Source: Candidatus Magasanikbacteria bacterium CG11_big_fil_rev_8_21_14_0_20_39_34 (GTDB taxonomy: Bacteria; Patescibacteriota; Patescibacteriia; Magasanikbacterales; UBA922). From it: a stretch of DNA of 62,642 nucleotides. The stretch lies in contig PCWN01000011.1 of NCBI GenBank assembly GCA_002787355.1, positions 58,429 through 121,070 on the forward strand, written 5' to 3'. The notes under the pieces were generated by a model. The model saw only the letters and a program-made list of their open reading frames with translations, was not told where the DNA came from and made no database searches. This document shows positions 32,276 through 40,258 of this stretch, piece after piece (position 1 is the stretch's first letter; every line of letters begins with the position of its first letter). A program made the translations under genes and the position numbers.

Positions 32276-33223
32276 ATGGAGAAAGAAATCAAAAATTATA
32301 TTACAAAAATTATAGAGAAACATTTTTTTTGTAAGCCCCAAAAAATAACCAGAATGAAAAGTGGTATTTGTAACGAGGTCTATAGTATAAAAATTACAGA
32401 TAGGGAAGTCATCATTCGTCTCAATAAAGAAAATGATGAGATGAAGGGATCAGAAAAATATATCCCCTTATTTCGTTCAAAGGGAATTAAGGTTCCGGAA
32501 ATTTTGGCGAGTGATTATTCAAAAAAATTTGTACCATACTATTATCAAATTCAAAGCAAATTGGAAGGAGACGATATAAATAGGGTTATTGCAACACTTT
32601 CATCAACCCAACTACGTGTTTTAGCCAATGAAATTGCAAATATCTTTAAAAAGCTTCTTGTTATCCCAACAAATGGCAAATTTGGTTTTGTCTACGGAAG
32701 TCACAAAAATTTAAAAAAAACATTAACCCTAGATATACGAAAAAATCTTAAAACGGCGATACAATGGGGGAATTCCACAGGTATATTGGATAGTGATATG
32801 GTTACAAAAATTTTGGGAATTTTTGAAGGAAATAAAAAATATTTTGATACTTGTGCATCAAGATTTTATTATGATGATATGAGTTCTAAAAACATTTTGG
32901 TATATAAAGGAAAATTTAATGGATTGGTAGATTTGGATGGAGTGGCCTATGGTGACTATTTGGAAACTGTTGGAAGAATAATGGCAAGTTGGTATGGTAC
33001 AAAATATGGAAAAATATATACGGATGCTGTAATGGAAAAACTTAAGCTTTCTCAAAAAAAACGGAAGATAGTTTTAGTGTATGCTATCTTGAATAGGTTT
33101 TTCTGGATGTGTGAAAATGGGATACAATTTAATCAAAATACCAAGGGAGTGATAAATAAGAAAAAAGCAAAACAAGATAGAAGGATAGTTCTGAACCTCA
33201 TTGGTGAGCTTGCTCACAAGTAG
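32276..33223 (+). CDS. Aminoglycoside/choline kinase-like protein
   Basis: 315 residues from the ATG at 32276, 4 bases after the previous stop. It has the APH fold: a nucleotide-binding lobe with SGICNEVYSIKITDREVIIR, then FYYDDMSSKNILVYKG for the catalytic loop and FNGLVDLDGVAYGD for the metal Asp. The usual His of the HxD loop is Tyr here. Substrate may be a sugar, choline or a small metabolite; I see no link to antibiotic resistance. Confidence 0.8.
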   Translation: MEKEIKNYITKIIEKHFFCKPQKITRMKSGICNEVYSIKITDREVIIRLNKENDEMKGSEKYIPLFRSKGIKVPEILASDYSKKFVPYYYQIQSKLEGDDINRVIATLSSTQLRVLANEIANIFKKLLVIPTNGKFGFVYGSHKNLKKTLTLDIRKNLKTAIQWGNSTGILDSDMVTKILGIFEGNKKYFDTCASRFYYDDMSSKNILVYKGKFNGLVDLDGVAYGDYLETVGRIMASWYGTKYGKIYTDAVMEKLKLSQKKRKIVLVYAILNRFFWMCENGIQFNQNTKGVINKKKAKQDRRIVLNLIGELAHK

Positions 33224-33276
33224 GCCTTTTCAAAAATGTTTTTTTGTGGTATAAGAGGGGGACTTATATAGTATAT

Positions 33277-34317
33277 ATGTATAAAAGCAGAGCAGAACAT
33301 ATAGTGGAGGTAGTGGGAGATATCCCGAGATTTCGCTTTGACCAAATTCATAAGGCACTTTTTGATGTTAGCCTAAATTCTTGGAATCAGGTGAGCACTT
33401 TGCCTCTCAATATGCGTGAAAGTTTGGAGCAAGAGGTTCCTTGGATGAGCGTTGTTTTGGTACAAATGTTTGAAAGTGCACAGAAGGACACGTACAAGGC
33501 GGTTTTGAAGACACTTGATGGAAAGAACTTTGAATCAGTTCTCATGGCAAATAGGCGTGGTCAGTGGACCATATGTGTATCCAGCCAAATAGGATGTGCT
33601 ATGAAATGTACTTTTTGCGCCACTGGGACTTTGGGGCTTAAGCGTAGTATGCACAGTGATGAAATTAGTGATCAATATAGATTTTGGAATACATTTTTGA
33701 AGAGTAAACCAGAACTTCCACAACGAATTTCCAATGTGGTATTCATGGGAATGGGAGAGCCTTTGGCAAATTATGAAAATGTAAAAAAGGCCATTCATAC
33801 ATGGCTGAAATATACGGACTTGGGACCAACAAAGATTATGGTTTCAACGGTAGGAATTCTTTCTCAAATGCAGAAGCTTTTGAGCGATCCCGATTGGCCA
33901 CCAGTGAGAATTGCTATATCATTGCATAGTGCAAACCAAAAAAAACGTGAAGAAATTGTTCCTACTACTGTTCCAGACTTTCTCAAGAGATTGGCCGTAT
34001 GGTCACATGATTACCAATCAACACTTGGAAATAGAACACACCATCTTACCTTTGAGTATACTCTTATATCTCATGTAAATGATACTCCAGAGCTTGCACG
34101 AGAGCTTGCCAGCTATATTATCAAGACAGCTGTTTCAAAAGTGAATGTTATCCCGTATAACCCCGTACATGGAAAAGATTTCACGCGTGCTGAAAGAAGT
34201 CGGATAGACACTTTCAAGGAAATTTTGTGTACTTACGGGGTAAATGTTACGGAACGAAAGACTATGGGAGATGATATTGATGCCGCGTGCGGACAACTCG
34301 CTCTGAGCAGTTCATAA
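33277..34317 (+). CDS. rlmN: 23S rRNA/tRNA adenine C2-methyltransferase RlmN
   Basis: 346 residues from the ATG at 33277. RlmN is a radical-SAM enzyme that methylates C2 of A2503 in 23S rRNA and A37 of some tRNAs. Seen: the cluster motif C107-AMK-C111-TF-C114, VVFMGMGEPLANYENV, STVGILSQM, IAISLHSANQ, and the C-terminal RKTMGDDIDAACGQL with the mechanistic Cys. The frame opens at 33244, but family homology begins after 33277. A strong terminator follows. Confidence 0.95.
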   Translation: MYKSRAEHIVEVVGDIPRFRFDQIHKALFDVSLNSWNQVSTLPLNMRESLEQEVPWMSVVLVQMFESAQKDTYKAVLKTLDGKNFESVLMANRRGQWTICVSSQIGCAMKCTFCATGTLGLKRSMHSDEISDQYRFWNTFLKSKPELPQRISNVVFMGMGEPLANYENVKKAIHTWLKYTDLGPTKIMVSTVGILSQMQKLLSDPDWPPVRIAISLHSANQKKREEIVPTTVPDFLKRLAVWSHDYQSTLGNRTHHLTFEYTLISHVNDTPELARELASYIIKTAVSKVNVIPYNPVHGKDFTRAERSRIDTFKEILCTYGVNVTERKTMGDDIDAACGQLALSSS

Positions 34318-34323
34318 TATTTG

Positions 34324-34352
34324 AAAAAGGCCTTTTTGTAAGGCCTTTTTTG
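34324..34352 (+). terminator. Terminator after rlmN
   Basis: AAAAAGGCCTT pairs with AAGGCCTTTTTT around TTTGT. Confidence 0.9.
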
Positions 34353-34368
34353 TATCAGAGGAACACAC

Positions 34369-34398
34369 TTGACAAATGCAACAGTGTTGCGTTATAAT
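34369..34398 (+). promoter_or_regulatory. Promoter of the zinc operon with an embedded palindrome
   Basis: TTGACA (34369-34374), 18-base spacer, TATAAT (34393-34398). The spacer contains GCAACAGTGTTGC (34378-34390), a perfect 6+1+6 palindrome, placed where a bound Fur-family protein would block RNA polymerase. It does not match the E. coli or mycobacterial Zur consensus that I know. Confidence 0.82.
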
Positions 34399-34406
34399 GC
34401 GGGCAT

Positions 34407-34838
34407 ATGAAGACACAAGAAGAGATTATTTTACAACTTAAGGAGAAAGGGTACCGTTCAAGTAATGCACGGAATATTCTTTTAGAAGCTGTTTATGAGA
34501 GTCGTGAGCCTTTGTCAGTTGCAGATTTTCAAAAAATATTTGCAAAAAGAAAGGTCAAAGTAAATCGAACTACCATATATCGTGAATTAAACCTTTTAAA
34601 GAAAGAATCTGTTCTCATAGAGCTTCAATTAAAAGATGGAAAACGAAGATATGAGTTGGAAGATAGAGCGCATCATCATCACATAGTATGTATTCGATGC
34701 CAAAAGGTTGAAGATGTCATGGTGTGTCATACTCGTACATTAATTGGAAAGGTATTGAAACAGGCAAAAAATTTTTCTGAAATTGTAAATCATACATCAG
34801 ATTTTTTTGGTCTTTGTAAAAAATGTGTGAAATCATAA
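34407..34838 (+). CDS. Fur-family regulator, probably Zur
   Basis: 143 residues. The winged helix shows YRSSNARNILLEAVYESREP and VNRTTIYRELNLLKKESV; the metal-binding part has RAHHHHIVCIRCQKVEDV and a final CKKC, i.e. the two structural CxxC pairs and the regulatory His cluster. It is the first gene of an operon with znuA, znuC and znuB, which makes zinc the likely ligand. It starts 9 bases after its -10 box, so the leader is very short or absent, and probably represses itself through the palindrome. Confidence 0.92.
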   Translation: MKTQEEIILQLKEKGYRSSNARNILLEAVYESREPLSVADFQKIFAKRKVKVNRTTIYRELNLLKKESVLIELQLKDGKRRYELEDRAHHHHIVCIRCQKVEDVMVCHTRTLIGKVLKQAKNFSEIVNHTSDFFGLCKKCVKS

Positions 34839-34839
34839 T

Positions 34840-35772
34840 ATGGTTCAAAAAAAGAAAACAATATATAAAATATCCGTGGCAGTAATAGTAGCTATTTTTG
34901 TTTGGGGTATTTGGTTTTTTTCATCTATCTCTGATTTACAAAAAAGTTCTGAAAATACTTTCCGCGTAGTTGCAAGTTTTTATCCATATGCCTATTTTGC
35001 ACAGCAAGTTGGGGGGGACTATGTGAAGGTAACCAATATAACTCCAGTAGGTTCGGAACCGCATGACTATGAGCTCACACCAAAAGATATCATAGAAATG
35101 GAAAACAGTAATCTCTTAATACTCAATGGGAGTTTAGAAGCTTGGGGAAAAAATATGAAGCAAAATCTTTCTTCAAAAAATACAGAAGTACTTGAAGTTG
35201 GGGAGAATATTATAGATCACTATATTGTAGAAGATGGAAAAAATGTTTTGGATCCACATATTTGGCTATCACCACAATATGCCAAAAAGATTGTAGACAA
35301 AATTTTTAATGCATATATTGAAATAGATCCATTGCATAAAGGTTATTACCAAGAGAATAGGGATCTTCTCCAACAGAAACTCAATAATTTGGATCAGAAT
35401 TATATTCAAAGCTTGGCAAACTGTAGACAAAAGGATATTATTACCTCGCATGCCGCATTTGGGTATATGGTTGGAACCTACGGTCTCACACAGGTTTCTA
35501 TAGCTGGATTATCCCCAGAAATTGAACCTTCTGCACAGGAACTTTCTTCAATTGTAGAATTTGCCAAAAGAAACAAGATAGAGTATATTTTTTTTGAAAG
35601 TTTAGCAAGTAATAAACTTTCAAACACACTTGCGCAGGAAGTTGGTGCACAAACTTTGGTGCTGAATCCACTGGAAGGGCTTACTAAGGATGAAATAAAT
35701 TCAGGAGAAGATTACTTTACCATAATGAAAAAAAATCTTGACCAACTTAAAATAGCACTCCAATGTCAGTAG
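34840..35772 (+). CDS. znuA: Zinc ABC transporter substrate-binding protein
   Basis: 310 residues, cluster A-I binding protein. Seen: an N-terminal uncleaved-looking hydrophobic anchor (about 8-27), VVASFYPYAYFAQQVGGDYV, metal ligands in GSEPHDYELTP, DPHIWLSP and TSHAAFGYMVG, and SPEIEPSAQELS. The His-rich flexible loop of many ZnuA proteins is missing. It starts 1 base after the regulator stop and overlaps znuC by 10 bases, so the operon is tight. Confidence 0.92.
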   Translation: MVQKKKTIYKISVAVIVAIFVWGIWFFSSISDLQKSSENTFRVVASFYPYAYFAQQVGGDYVKVTNITPVGSEPHDYELTPKDIIEMENSNLLILNGSLEAWGKNMKQNLSSKNTEVLEVGENIIDHYIVEDGKNVLDPHIWLSPQYAKKIVDKIFNAYIEIDPLHKGYYQENRDLLQQKLNNLDQNYIQSLANCRQKDIITSHAAFGYMVGTYGLTQVSIAGLSPEIEPSAQELSSIVEFAKRNKIEYIFFESLASNKLSNTLAQEVGAQTLVLNPLEGLTKDEINSGEDYFTIMKKNLDQLKIALQCQ

Positions 35773-36530
35773 CTCATACCAACAATATAGTGGAAGTGAA
35801 GAATGTAAGTTTTCGGTATAGAAATGAAGATGTATTAAAAAACATATCTCTTGAAGTTCATGAAGGGGATTATCTTGGTGTTGTTGGGCCAAACGGTGCT
35901 GGAAAAACTACATTAGTAAAAATTATTTTGGGTCTTATCACGCCAACCTCTGGTTCAGTATATTTGTTTGGAGAGGATATAAAAAAATTTAAAGCCTGGT
36001 CAAAAATAGGATATGTCCCGCAAAAGGCGACGCATTTTGATACAAACTTTCCCGTTACAGTAAAAGAGGTGGTTGCAATGGTTCGATATACCAAAAATGG
36101 GCATCTTTTGTCAAAAATAAAAGATGAGGATGAACATATCATTGAAAATGCATTACGAGAAGTAGAAATGTGGGAGCACAGAAATACACTTATTGGAGAT
36201 TTATCAGGGGGGCAGCAGCAAAGGGTATTTATAGCACGAGCACTCGCGGGTCAACCGGAAATTATCTTTTTTGATGAACCAACAGTTGGGGTAGATAAAA
36301 AAACGCAGGATGAATTTTATACTCTTATAAAGCAGTTAAATCAAAAATCTCATTTAACCGTGGTACTTATTTCTCATGATATAGAAAGAATTACAGAAGA
36401 AGCTATGCATATTGCGTGTGTAAATAAGACATTGGTATGCCATACCTCTGCAAAAGAGTTTTTTGAAGAAAGTGAATCATTAAATATACTTGGTCACAAA
36501 GTAAAAGTTATTCATCATCAGCATAATTAA
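35763..36530 (+). CDS. znuC: Zinc ABC transporter ATPase
   Basis: 255 residues. Seen: Walker A GPNGAGKTT, Q-loop VPQKATHFD, signature LSGGQQQR, Walker B IIFFDEPTVGVD and the H-loop ISHDIE. It overlaps the znuA end by 10 bases and abuts znuB directly, as expected for a coupled importer operon. Confidence 0.93.
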   Translation: MSVAHTNNIVEVKNVSFRYRNEDVLKNISLEVHEGDYLGVVGPNGAGKTTLVKIILGLITPTSGSVYLFGEDIKKFKAWSKIGYVPQKATHFDTNFPVTVKEVVAMVRYTKNGHLLSKIKDEDEHIIENALREVEMWEHRNTLIGDLSGGQQQRVFIARALAGQPEIIFFDEPTVGVDKKTQDEFYTLIKQLNQKSHLTVVLISHDIERITEEAMHIACVNKTLVCHTSAKEFFEESESLNILGHKVKVIHHQHN

Positions 36531-37331
36531 ATGTTTCTTAATATTTTTCAATACAGTTTTGTGGTAAGAGGGTTGGAAGCAGGCATTATTGTTGCAATTG
36601 TTGCTCCACTCATTGGTATTTTTTTAGTTTTGAGAAGATACTCCCTTATTGCCGATACGCTTGCGCATGTTTCTTTGGCAGGAATAGCTATTGGACTTCT
36701 TTTGGGGTTTAATCCAGTGTTTTCGGCTATTATTACTACATTGGCTGCTTCATTAGGGATAGAAAAGTTGCGCAATTCACGCAGGATATATGGTGAATCG
36801 GCTTTGGCACTTTTTTTGTCAGGAAGTTTAGCACTGTCTATTGTTTTATTGGGGATAGCCCATGGTTTTAATACCAATCTATTTAACTATTTATTTGGAA
36901 GTATTGTAACAGTTACACAAATGGACGTCTGGGTTATGTTGATTTTGGCCGTTGTTGTTATTTGCCTTTTGGCGCTTTTTTATAGACAACTCGTTTTTGT
37001 AAGCTTTGATGAAGATGCGGCAAAAGTAAATGGTATTTCTACAAAGTTCATGAATACATTACTTATTTTTTTGGCAGCCATCACAGTTTCTTTATCTATC
37101 CCCATTGTAGGGGTACTGCTGATTGCTGCACTTATTGTAGTACCTGTGGTAACTGCACTACAAATGCGAAAAAGTTTTTTGAAGACACTTTTATATGCAG
37201 AGATTATTTCTTTAGTATCAGTAATTTCTGGTATTGCTTTTTCTTTTTATTTCAATCTTTCCACCGGAGGAACAATTGTACTTATTATGCTTGCAATATT
37301 TATTGTAACTTTTTTTTCTAGAAGAAAATAA
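36531..37331 (+). CDS. znuB: Zinc ABC transporter permease
   Basis: 266 residues, ABC-3 family with about eight or nine hydrophobic segments. Seen: FVVRGLEAGIIVAIVAPLIG, RRYSLIADTLAHVSLAGIAI (the coupling motif), and GVLLIAALIVVPVVTALQM. The ATG directly follows the znuC stop. No terminator is obvious after it; the next 430 bases are non-coding. Confidence 0.93.
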   Translation: MFLNIFQYSFVVRGLEAGIIVAIVAPLIGIFLVLRRYSLIADTLAHVSLAGIAIGLLLGFNPVFSAIITTLAASLGIEKLRNSRRIYGESALALFLSGSLALSIVLLGIAHGFNTNLFNYLFGSIVTVTQMDVWVMLILAVVVICLLALFYRQLVFVSFDEDAAKVNGISTKFMNTLLIFLAAITVSLSIPIVGVLLIAALIVVPVVTALQMRKSFLKTLLYAEIISLVSVISGIAFSFYFNLSTGGTIVLIMLAIFIVTFFSRRK

Positions 37332-37521
37332 TTTTAGTTTTGGTACGTTTCTTCCAAAAGCATTTCGAGCCATGTGCCAATGATCAGGTGTGGAACCCAC
37401 GTGCCCACTTTTGGCGTCTTTTATCCATTTATTGTCGGACAAAGGTTTACATGAAAAAAAGGTTTTGTGTATGCTATTTTGATTTTTGCTTGTAGAAAGA
37501 GTAGATTTTTCCTTTTGGGGC

Positions 37522-37550
37522 TTTACATTTGGGAGAAAATATGGTACCCT
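37522..37550 (+). promoter_or_regulatory. Promoter of a candidate small RNA
   Basis: TTTACA (37522-37527), 17-base spacer, TACCCT (37545-37550). No coding frame of useful length follows. Confidence 0.55.
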
Positions 37551-37556
37551 CGCAGC

Positions 37557-37663
37557 ACAATAAAGACAGGTTGTAGAACAGCACAGAAAAGAACCTGTTG
37601 AATTACAAATTCCAATCTTGGATCATATACATAAAATGCCCCGGTTTGGGGTTTTCTTTATTG
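37557..37663 (+). ncRNA. Candidate ~105-base small RNA
   Basis: It starts after the promoter at 37522-37550 and ends at a CCCC-GGTTT-GGGG hairpin followed by TTTTCTTT (about 37638-37663). Inside, ACAGGTT (37566-37572) pairs with AACCTGT (37592-37598) and a small TCCAA/TTGGA hairpin follows. The rest of the 37332-37760 gap shows a -10-like TAGAAT near 37712, probably for the next gene, and nothing else I can name. Confidence 0.45.
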
Positions 37664-37760
37664 ATATAAAAGGATGTACACAAGACATCTTGGTCGATTT
37701 ATTATTGGAAATGTGCTAGAATTAAGTAAATTCTATTTAAATAAAATATAAACAAGAAGT

Positions 37761-38498
37761 ATGGGAAATTTTAAAAGAAATGGAAAGAGACCGGGAGGTG
37801 GTTTTGGTGGGGGTAATTCATATGGCGGAGGAAATTCCTATGGTGGAGGCCGATCTTTTGGTGGCGGAAGAGGTGCTGGGAAACCGACTATGCACAAAGC
37901 AACCTGTAGTGAATGTGGTGATTATTGTGAGGTACCTTTCAGACCAACTGGTGCCCGACCAATATTTTGTAGTGAATGTTTCAGCAATCAAGGTGATGGT
38001 GGTGGCCGATCAGATAAATTTGGAGGTGATAGAAGAGAAAAGAGGGGAAGAGACAGAGAAGATAGAGGAGATAGAGACCTTCGTTCCCACTTTGCAGATA
38101 AGCCAAAGTTTCGTGTAGTATGTGCTACTTGTGGAGACGATTCTGAGGTTCCATTTAAGCCAACTCCAGGAAAACCAGTATATTGTTCTGATTGCTTTAA
38201 GCAAGAAGGAAATGCAAATTCTGGGAAACAAAAAAATTCCGGAGAAATCATGGAGCAAATTCAAATGATAAATGGAAAGCTCGATAAACTTATGAAGATG
38301 CTTGCAGGGGAAGAGGTCGCAAAAAAGCCTGTGAAAGAAAAGGCAAAGAAGGAACCCATTGCAGAAGATGAAAAAAAGACAAAAAAGGTGGTTGCAAAAA
38401 AATCTGCTTCAACGACGAAAGCTAAAAAGGCTTCTGTCAAAAAAGAAGTTGTAAAAAAGGCACCAGCAAAAAAGGCCGTGGCAAAGAAGAAAAAATAA
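37761..38498 (+). CDS. Gly-rich double zinc-ribbon protein (CxxC-x16/17-CxxC)
   Basis: 245 residues in four parts: a Gly/Arg/Asn/Ser-rich N-terminus with repeated FGGG/YGGGNS blocks; a zinc ribbon with CSEC and CSEC around EVPFRPTGARPIF; an Arg/Asp/Glu linker (REKRGRDREDRGDRD); a second ribbon with CATC and CSDC around EVPFKPTPGKPVY; then a Lys/Ala-rich tail. The two ribbons are clear duplicates. Proteins like this are common in CPR genomes and probably bind RNA or DNA; it lies next to a DEAD-box helicase gene. Confidence 0.85.
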   Translation: MGNFKRNGKRPGGGFGGGNSYGGGNSYGGGRSFGGGRGAGKPTMHKATCSECGDYCEVPFRPTGARPIFCSECFSNQGDGGGRSDKFGGDRREKRGRDREDRGDRDLRSHFADKPKFRVVCATCGDDSEVPFKPTPGKPVYCSDCFKQEGNANSGKQKNSGEIMEQIQMINGKLDKLMKMLAGEEVAKKPVKEKAKKEPIAEDEKKTKKVVAKKSASTTKAKKASVKKEVVKKAPAKKAVAKKKK

Positions 38499-38515
38499 AC
38501 ACTGCACTTTTCATG

Positions 38516-38547
38516 AAAAAACCTCAGATTTGCCTCTGAGGTTTTTT
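38516..38547 (+). terminator. Terminator after the zinc-ribbon gene
   Basis: AAAAAACCTCAGA pairs with TCTGAGGTTTTTT around TTTGCC. Confidence 0.92.
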
Positions 38548-38639
38548 ATTTTCGAGAGCGACGCGTTCTTATTTAGAGAATAAATTTTATAAAAAAAAGC
38601 CTTTATTTTTTGAAAATTTGAGAGGAAAAGCCAGGGGAC

Positions 38640-38668
38640 TTGACAAAAGGATATTTTTTTGCTAGAAT
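38640..38668 (+). promoter_or_regulatory. Promoter of the DEAD-box helicase gene
   Basis: TTGACA (38640-38645), 17-base spacer, TAGAAT (38663-38668). The leader of about 93 bases contains a GCTTTGGG/CCCAAAAGC hairpin and a terminator. Confidence 0.85.
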
Positions 38669-38722
38669 ACCGTATTCATTATAAGCTTTGGGTATTCCCA
38701 AAAGCGGCTCGACGTCTTTTTT

Positions 38723-38767
38723 TGTCATTGTGTGACATCCAAGAATATCGGGTCACACATTTTTTTT
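38723..38767 (+). terminator. Terminator abutting the helicase start codon, with an alternative fold
   Basis: TGTGTGAC (38729-38736) pairs with GTCACACA (38752-38759), followed by eight T residues (38760-38767) that touch the ATG at 38768. The 5' arm can instead be held by TGTCA (38723-38727) pairing with TGACA (38733-38737). This is the layout of an attenuator controlling the helicase. Confidence 0.7.
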
Positions 38768-40069
38768 ATGACAAAAAAAGAACCACTTCAGGGTCATTTC
38801 GATGACCTTGGGATAGGAGAAAAATTTCTCTCTGTCCTGAAAGACAAAGGATTTCATAATCCAACCCCCATCCAGCACCAGGTAATTCCAGCGGCGCTTG
38901 AAGGGAAAGATATTGTAGGTGTTGCACAGACAGGCACCGGAAAAACTCTTGCCTTTGGGATACCGATGATTCAGCGCATTGCCCTCTACAAAGGGCAGGG
39001 TTTAGTATTAGTTCCTACGAGAGAACTTGCTATTCAAGTACAAGAATCTTTGAAACAGATTGGATCTTCTTTGGGGCTCCGATGTGTTGTTGTGATTGGG
39101 GGAGTTTCTCAGCATTCTCAAGTAAGAGATTTGAAAAATAATCCTCATATTGTGATTGCTACCCCTGGACGACTTGCGGATCTTATGGAGCAAGGGGTAT
39201 ACAAATTGGATAGGTTGAGTGTTATTACTTTGGATGAGGCAGACCGCATGTTAGATATGGGCTTTCTTCCACAAATTAAAGGAATTTTGCAAAAAGCACC
39301 AAAAGAGAGACAAACTATGCTTTTTTCTGCAACGATGCCAAAAACTATTTCTTCGCTTGCAAGTACTTTCATGAAAATTCCTCTGAGAATAGAAATTGCA
39401 CCGCAGGGAACTTCGTCAGAAAATATTGAACAAGAAATATTTGTAGTGAAAAAAAATGATAAGATGCGTCTTTTGGATTCTATACTTCAGCAATATGGAA
39501 AAGACAAAACACTTATTTTTTCTCGTACCAAACATGGTGCCAAGCGTATTGCACGAGATATTCGAAATATGGGACATACCTCTACTGAGATTCATGGGAA
39601 TCGTTCCCAGGCTCAAAGAAAACTTGCATTAGAAGGTTTTACACGAGACCGTTTTCGAGTTATGGTAGCTACAGATATTGCTGCACGTGGAATTGACGTG
39701 AAAGACATTTCTTTGGTTATTAACTTTGACCTCCCAGATAATTCAGAAGATTACGTACATCGTATTGGAAGAACGGGACGTGCGGGTCGTTTTGGAAAAG
39801 CAATTTCATTTGTAACTCCTTCGGAAAAGGCAGATATACGAAGAATTGAAGCTTTAATTCGAAAATCTTTGCCTATTCTTTCTCTCCCCGAACTTCCTCC
39901 TGAAAGAGAAAAGCCTTTGCAGGAAGAGGGGACACGTTTTTCTGGTCATGAAGAGTTCGGAGGAAGAAGACGTGGAGGAAATTTTTCTCATCCAAAAAGA
40001 AGAAAAGGTGGATTTGGGAAAAGAAAGCCTTCCAGTGGTGGACGTAACAGTGGTCGCAGACGTGGATAA
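38768..40069 (+). CDS. DEAD-box RNA helicase (RhlE-like)
   Basis: 434 residues from the ATG at 38768; an in-frame GTG at 38732 would run through the leader terminator and is rejected. Seen in order: Q motif with GFHNPTPIQ, AQTGTGKT (motif I), PTRELA (Ia), TPGR (Ib), DEAD (II), SAT (III), then HRIGRTGRAGR (VI). The tail of about 70 residues is Arg/Gly-rich (GRRRGGNFSH, GGRNSGRRRG), suited to RNA binding. Relatives act in cold adaptation and RNA turnover. Confidence 0.95.
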   Translation: MTKKEPLQGHFDDLGIGEKFLSVLKDKGFHNPTPIQHQVIPAALEGKDIVGVAQTGTGKTLAFGIPMIQRIALYKGQGLVLVPTRELAIQVQESLKQIGSSLGLRCVVVIGGVSQHSQVRDLKNNPHIVIATPGRLADLMEQGVYKLDRLSVITLDEADRMLDMGFLPQIKGILQKAPKERQTMLFSATMPKTISSLASTFMKIPLRIEIAPQGTSSENIEQEIFVVKKNDKMRLLDSILQQYGKDKTLIFSRTKHGAKRIARDIRNMGHTSTEIHGNRSQAQRKLALEGFTRDRFRVMVATDIAARGIDVKDISLVINFDLPDNSEDYVHRIGRTGRAGRFGKAISFVTPSEKADIRRIEALIRKSLPILSLPELPPEREKPLQEEGTRFSGHEEFGGRRRGGNFSHPKRRKGGFGKRKPSSGGRNSGRRRG

Positions 40070-40084
40070 TCATAATCTATCTAT

Positions 40085-40119
40085 AAAAAAGGATTAGCTC
40101 ATGAGCTAATCCTTTTTTT
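40085..40119. terminator. Terminator after the helicase gene
   Basis: A near-perfect palindrome, AAAAAAGGATTAGCTC followed by its complement and seven T residues. Confidence 0.93.
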
Positions 40120-40258
40120 ATACACAGACTACTTGAAATATTGTTGCCTTATGCTATTCTGAATATAAGGTACATAATGCAATTTTAATAGATTCTTACT
40201 CAAGGAGATCCAAATAGAGGAGTTATACTGCTTGATTGGTATCCACAAACGTAAACAT

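Noticed and set aside
37218-37442. Small minus-strand frame after znuB (contains DHWHMARNAFGRN)
   Set aside because: TTG start, no ribosome site, and its second half is antisense to the end of znuB; at most a remnant. The nearby sequence was also checked as a tRNA and does not fold as one.
38732-38767. GTG start for the DEAD-box helicase
   Set aside because: It would put the terminator hairpin and T-run inside the coding region; the ATG at 38768 gives the normal family start.
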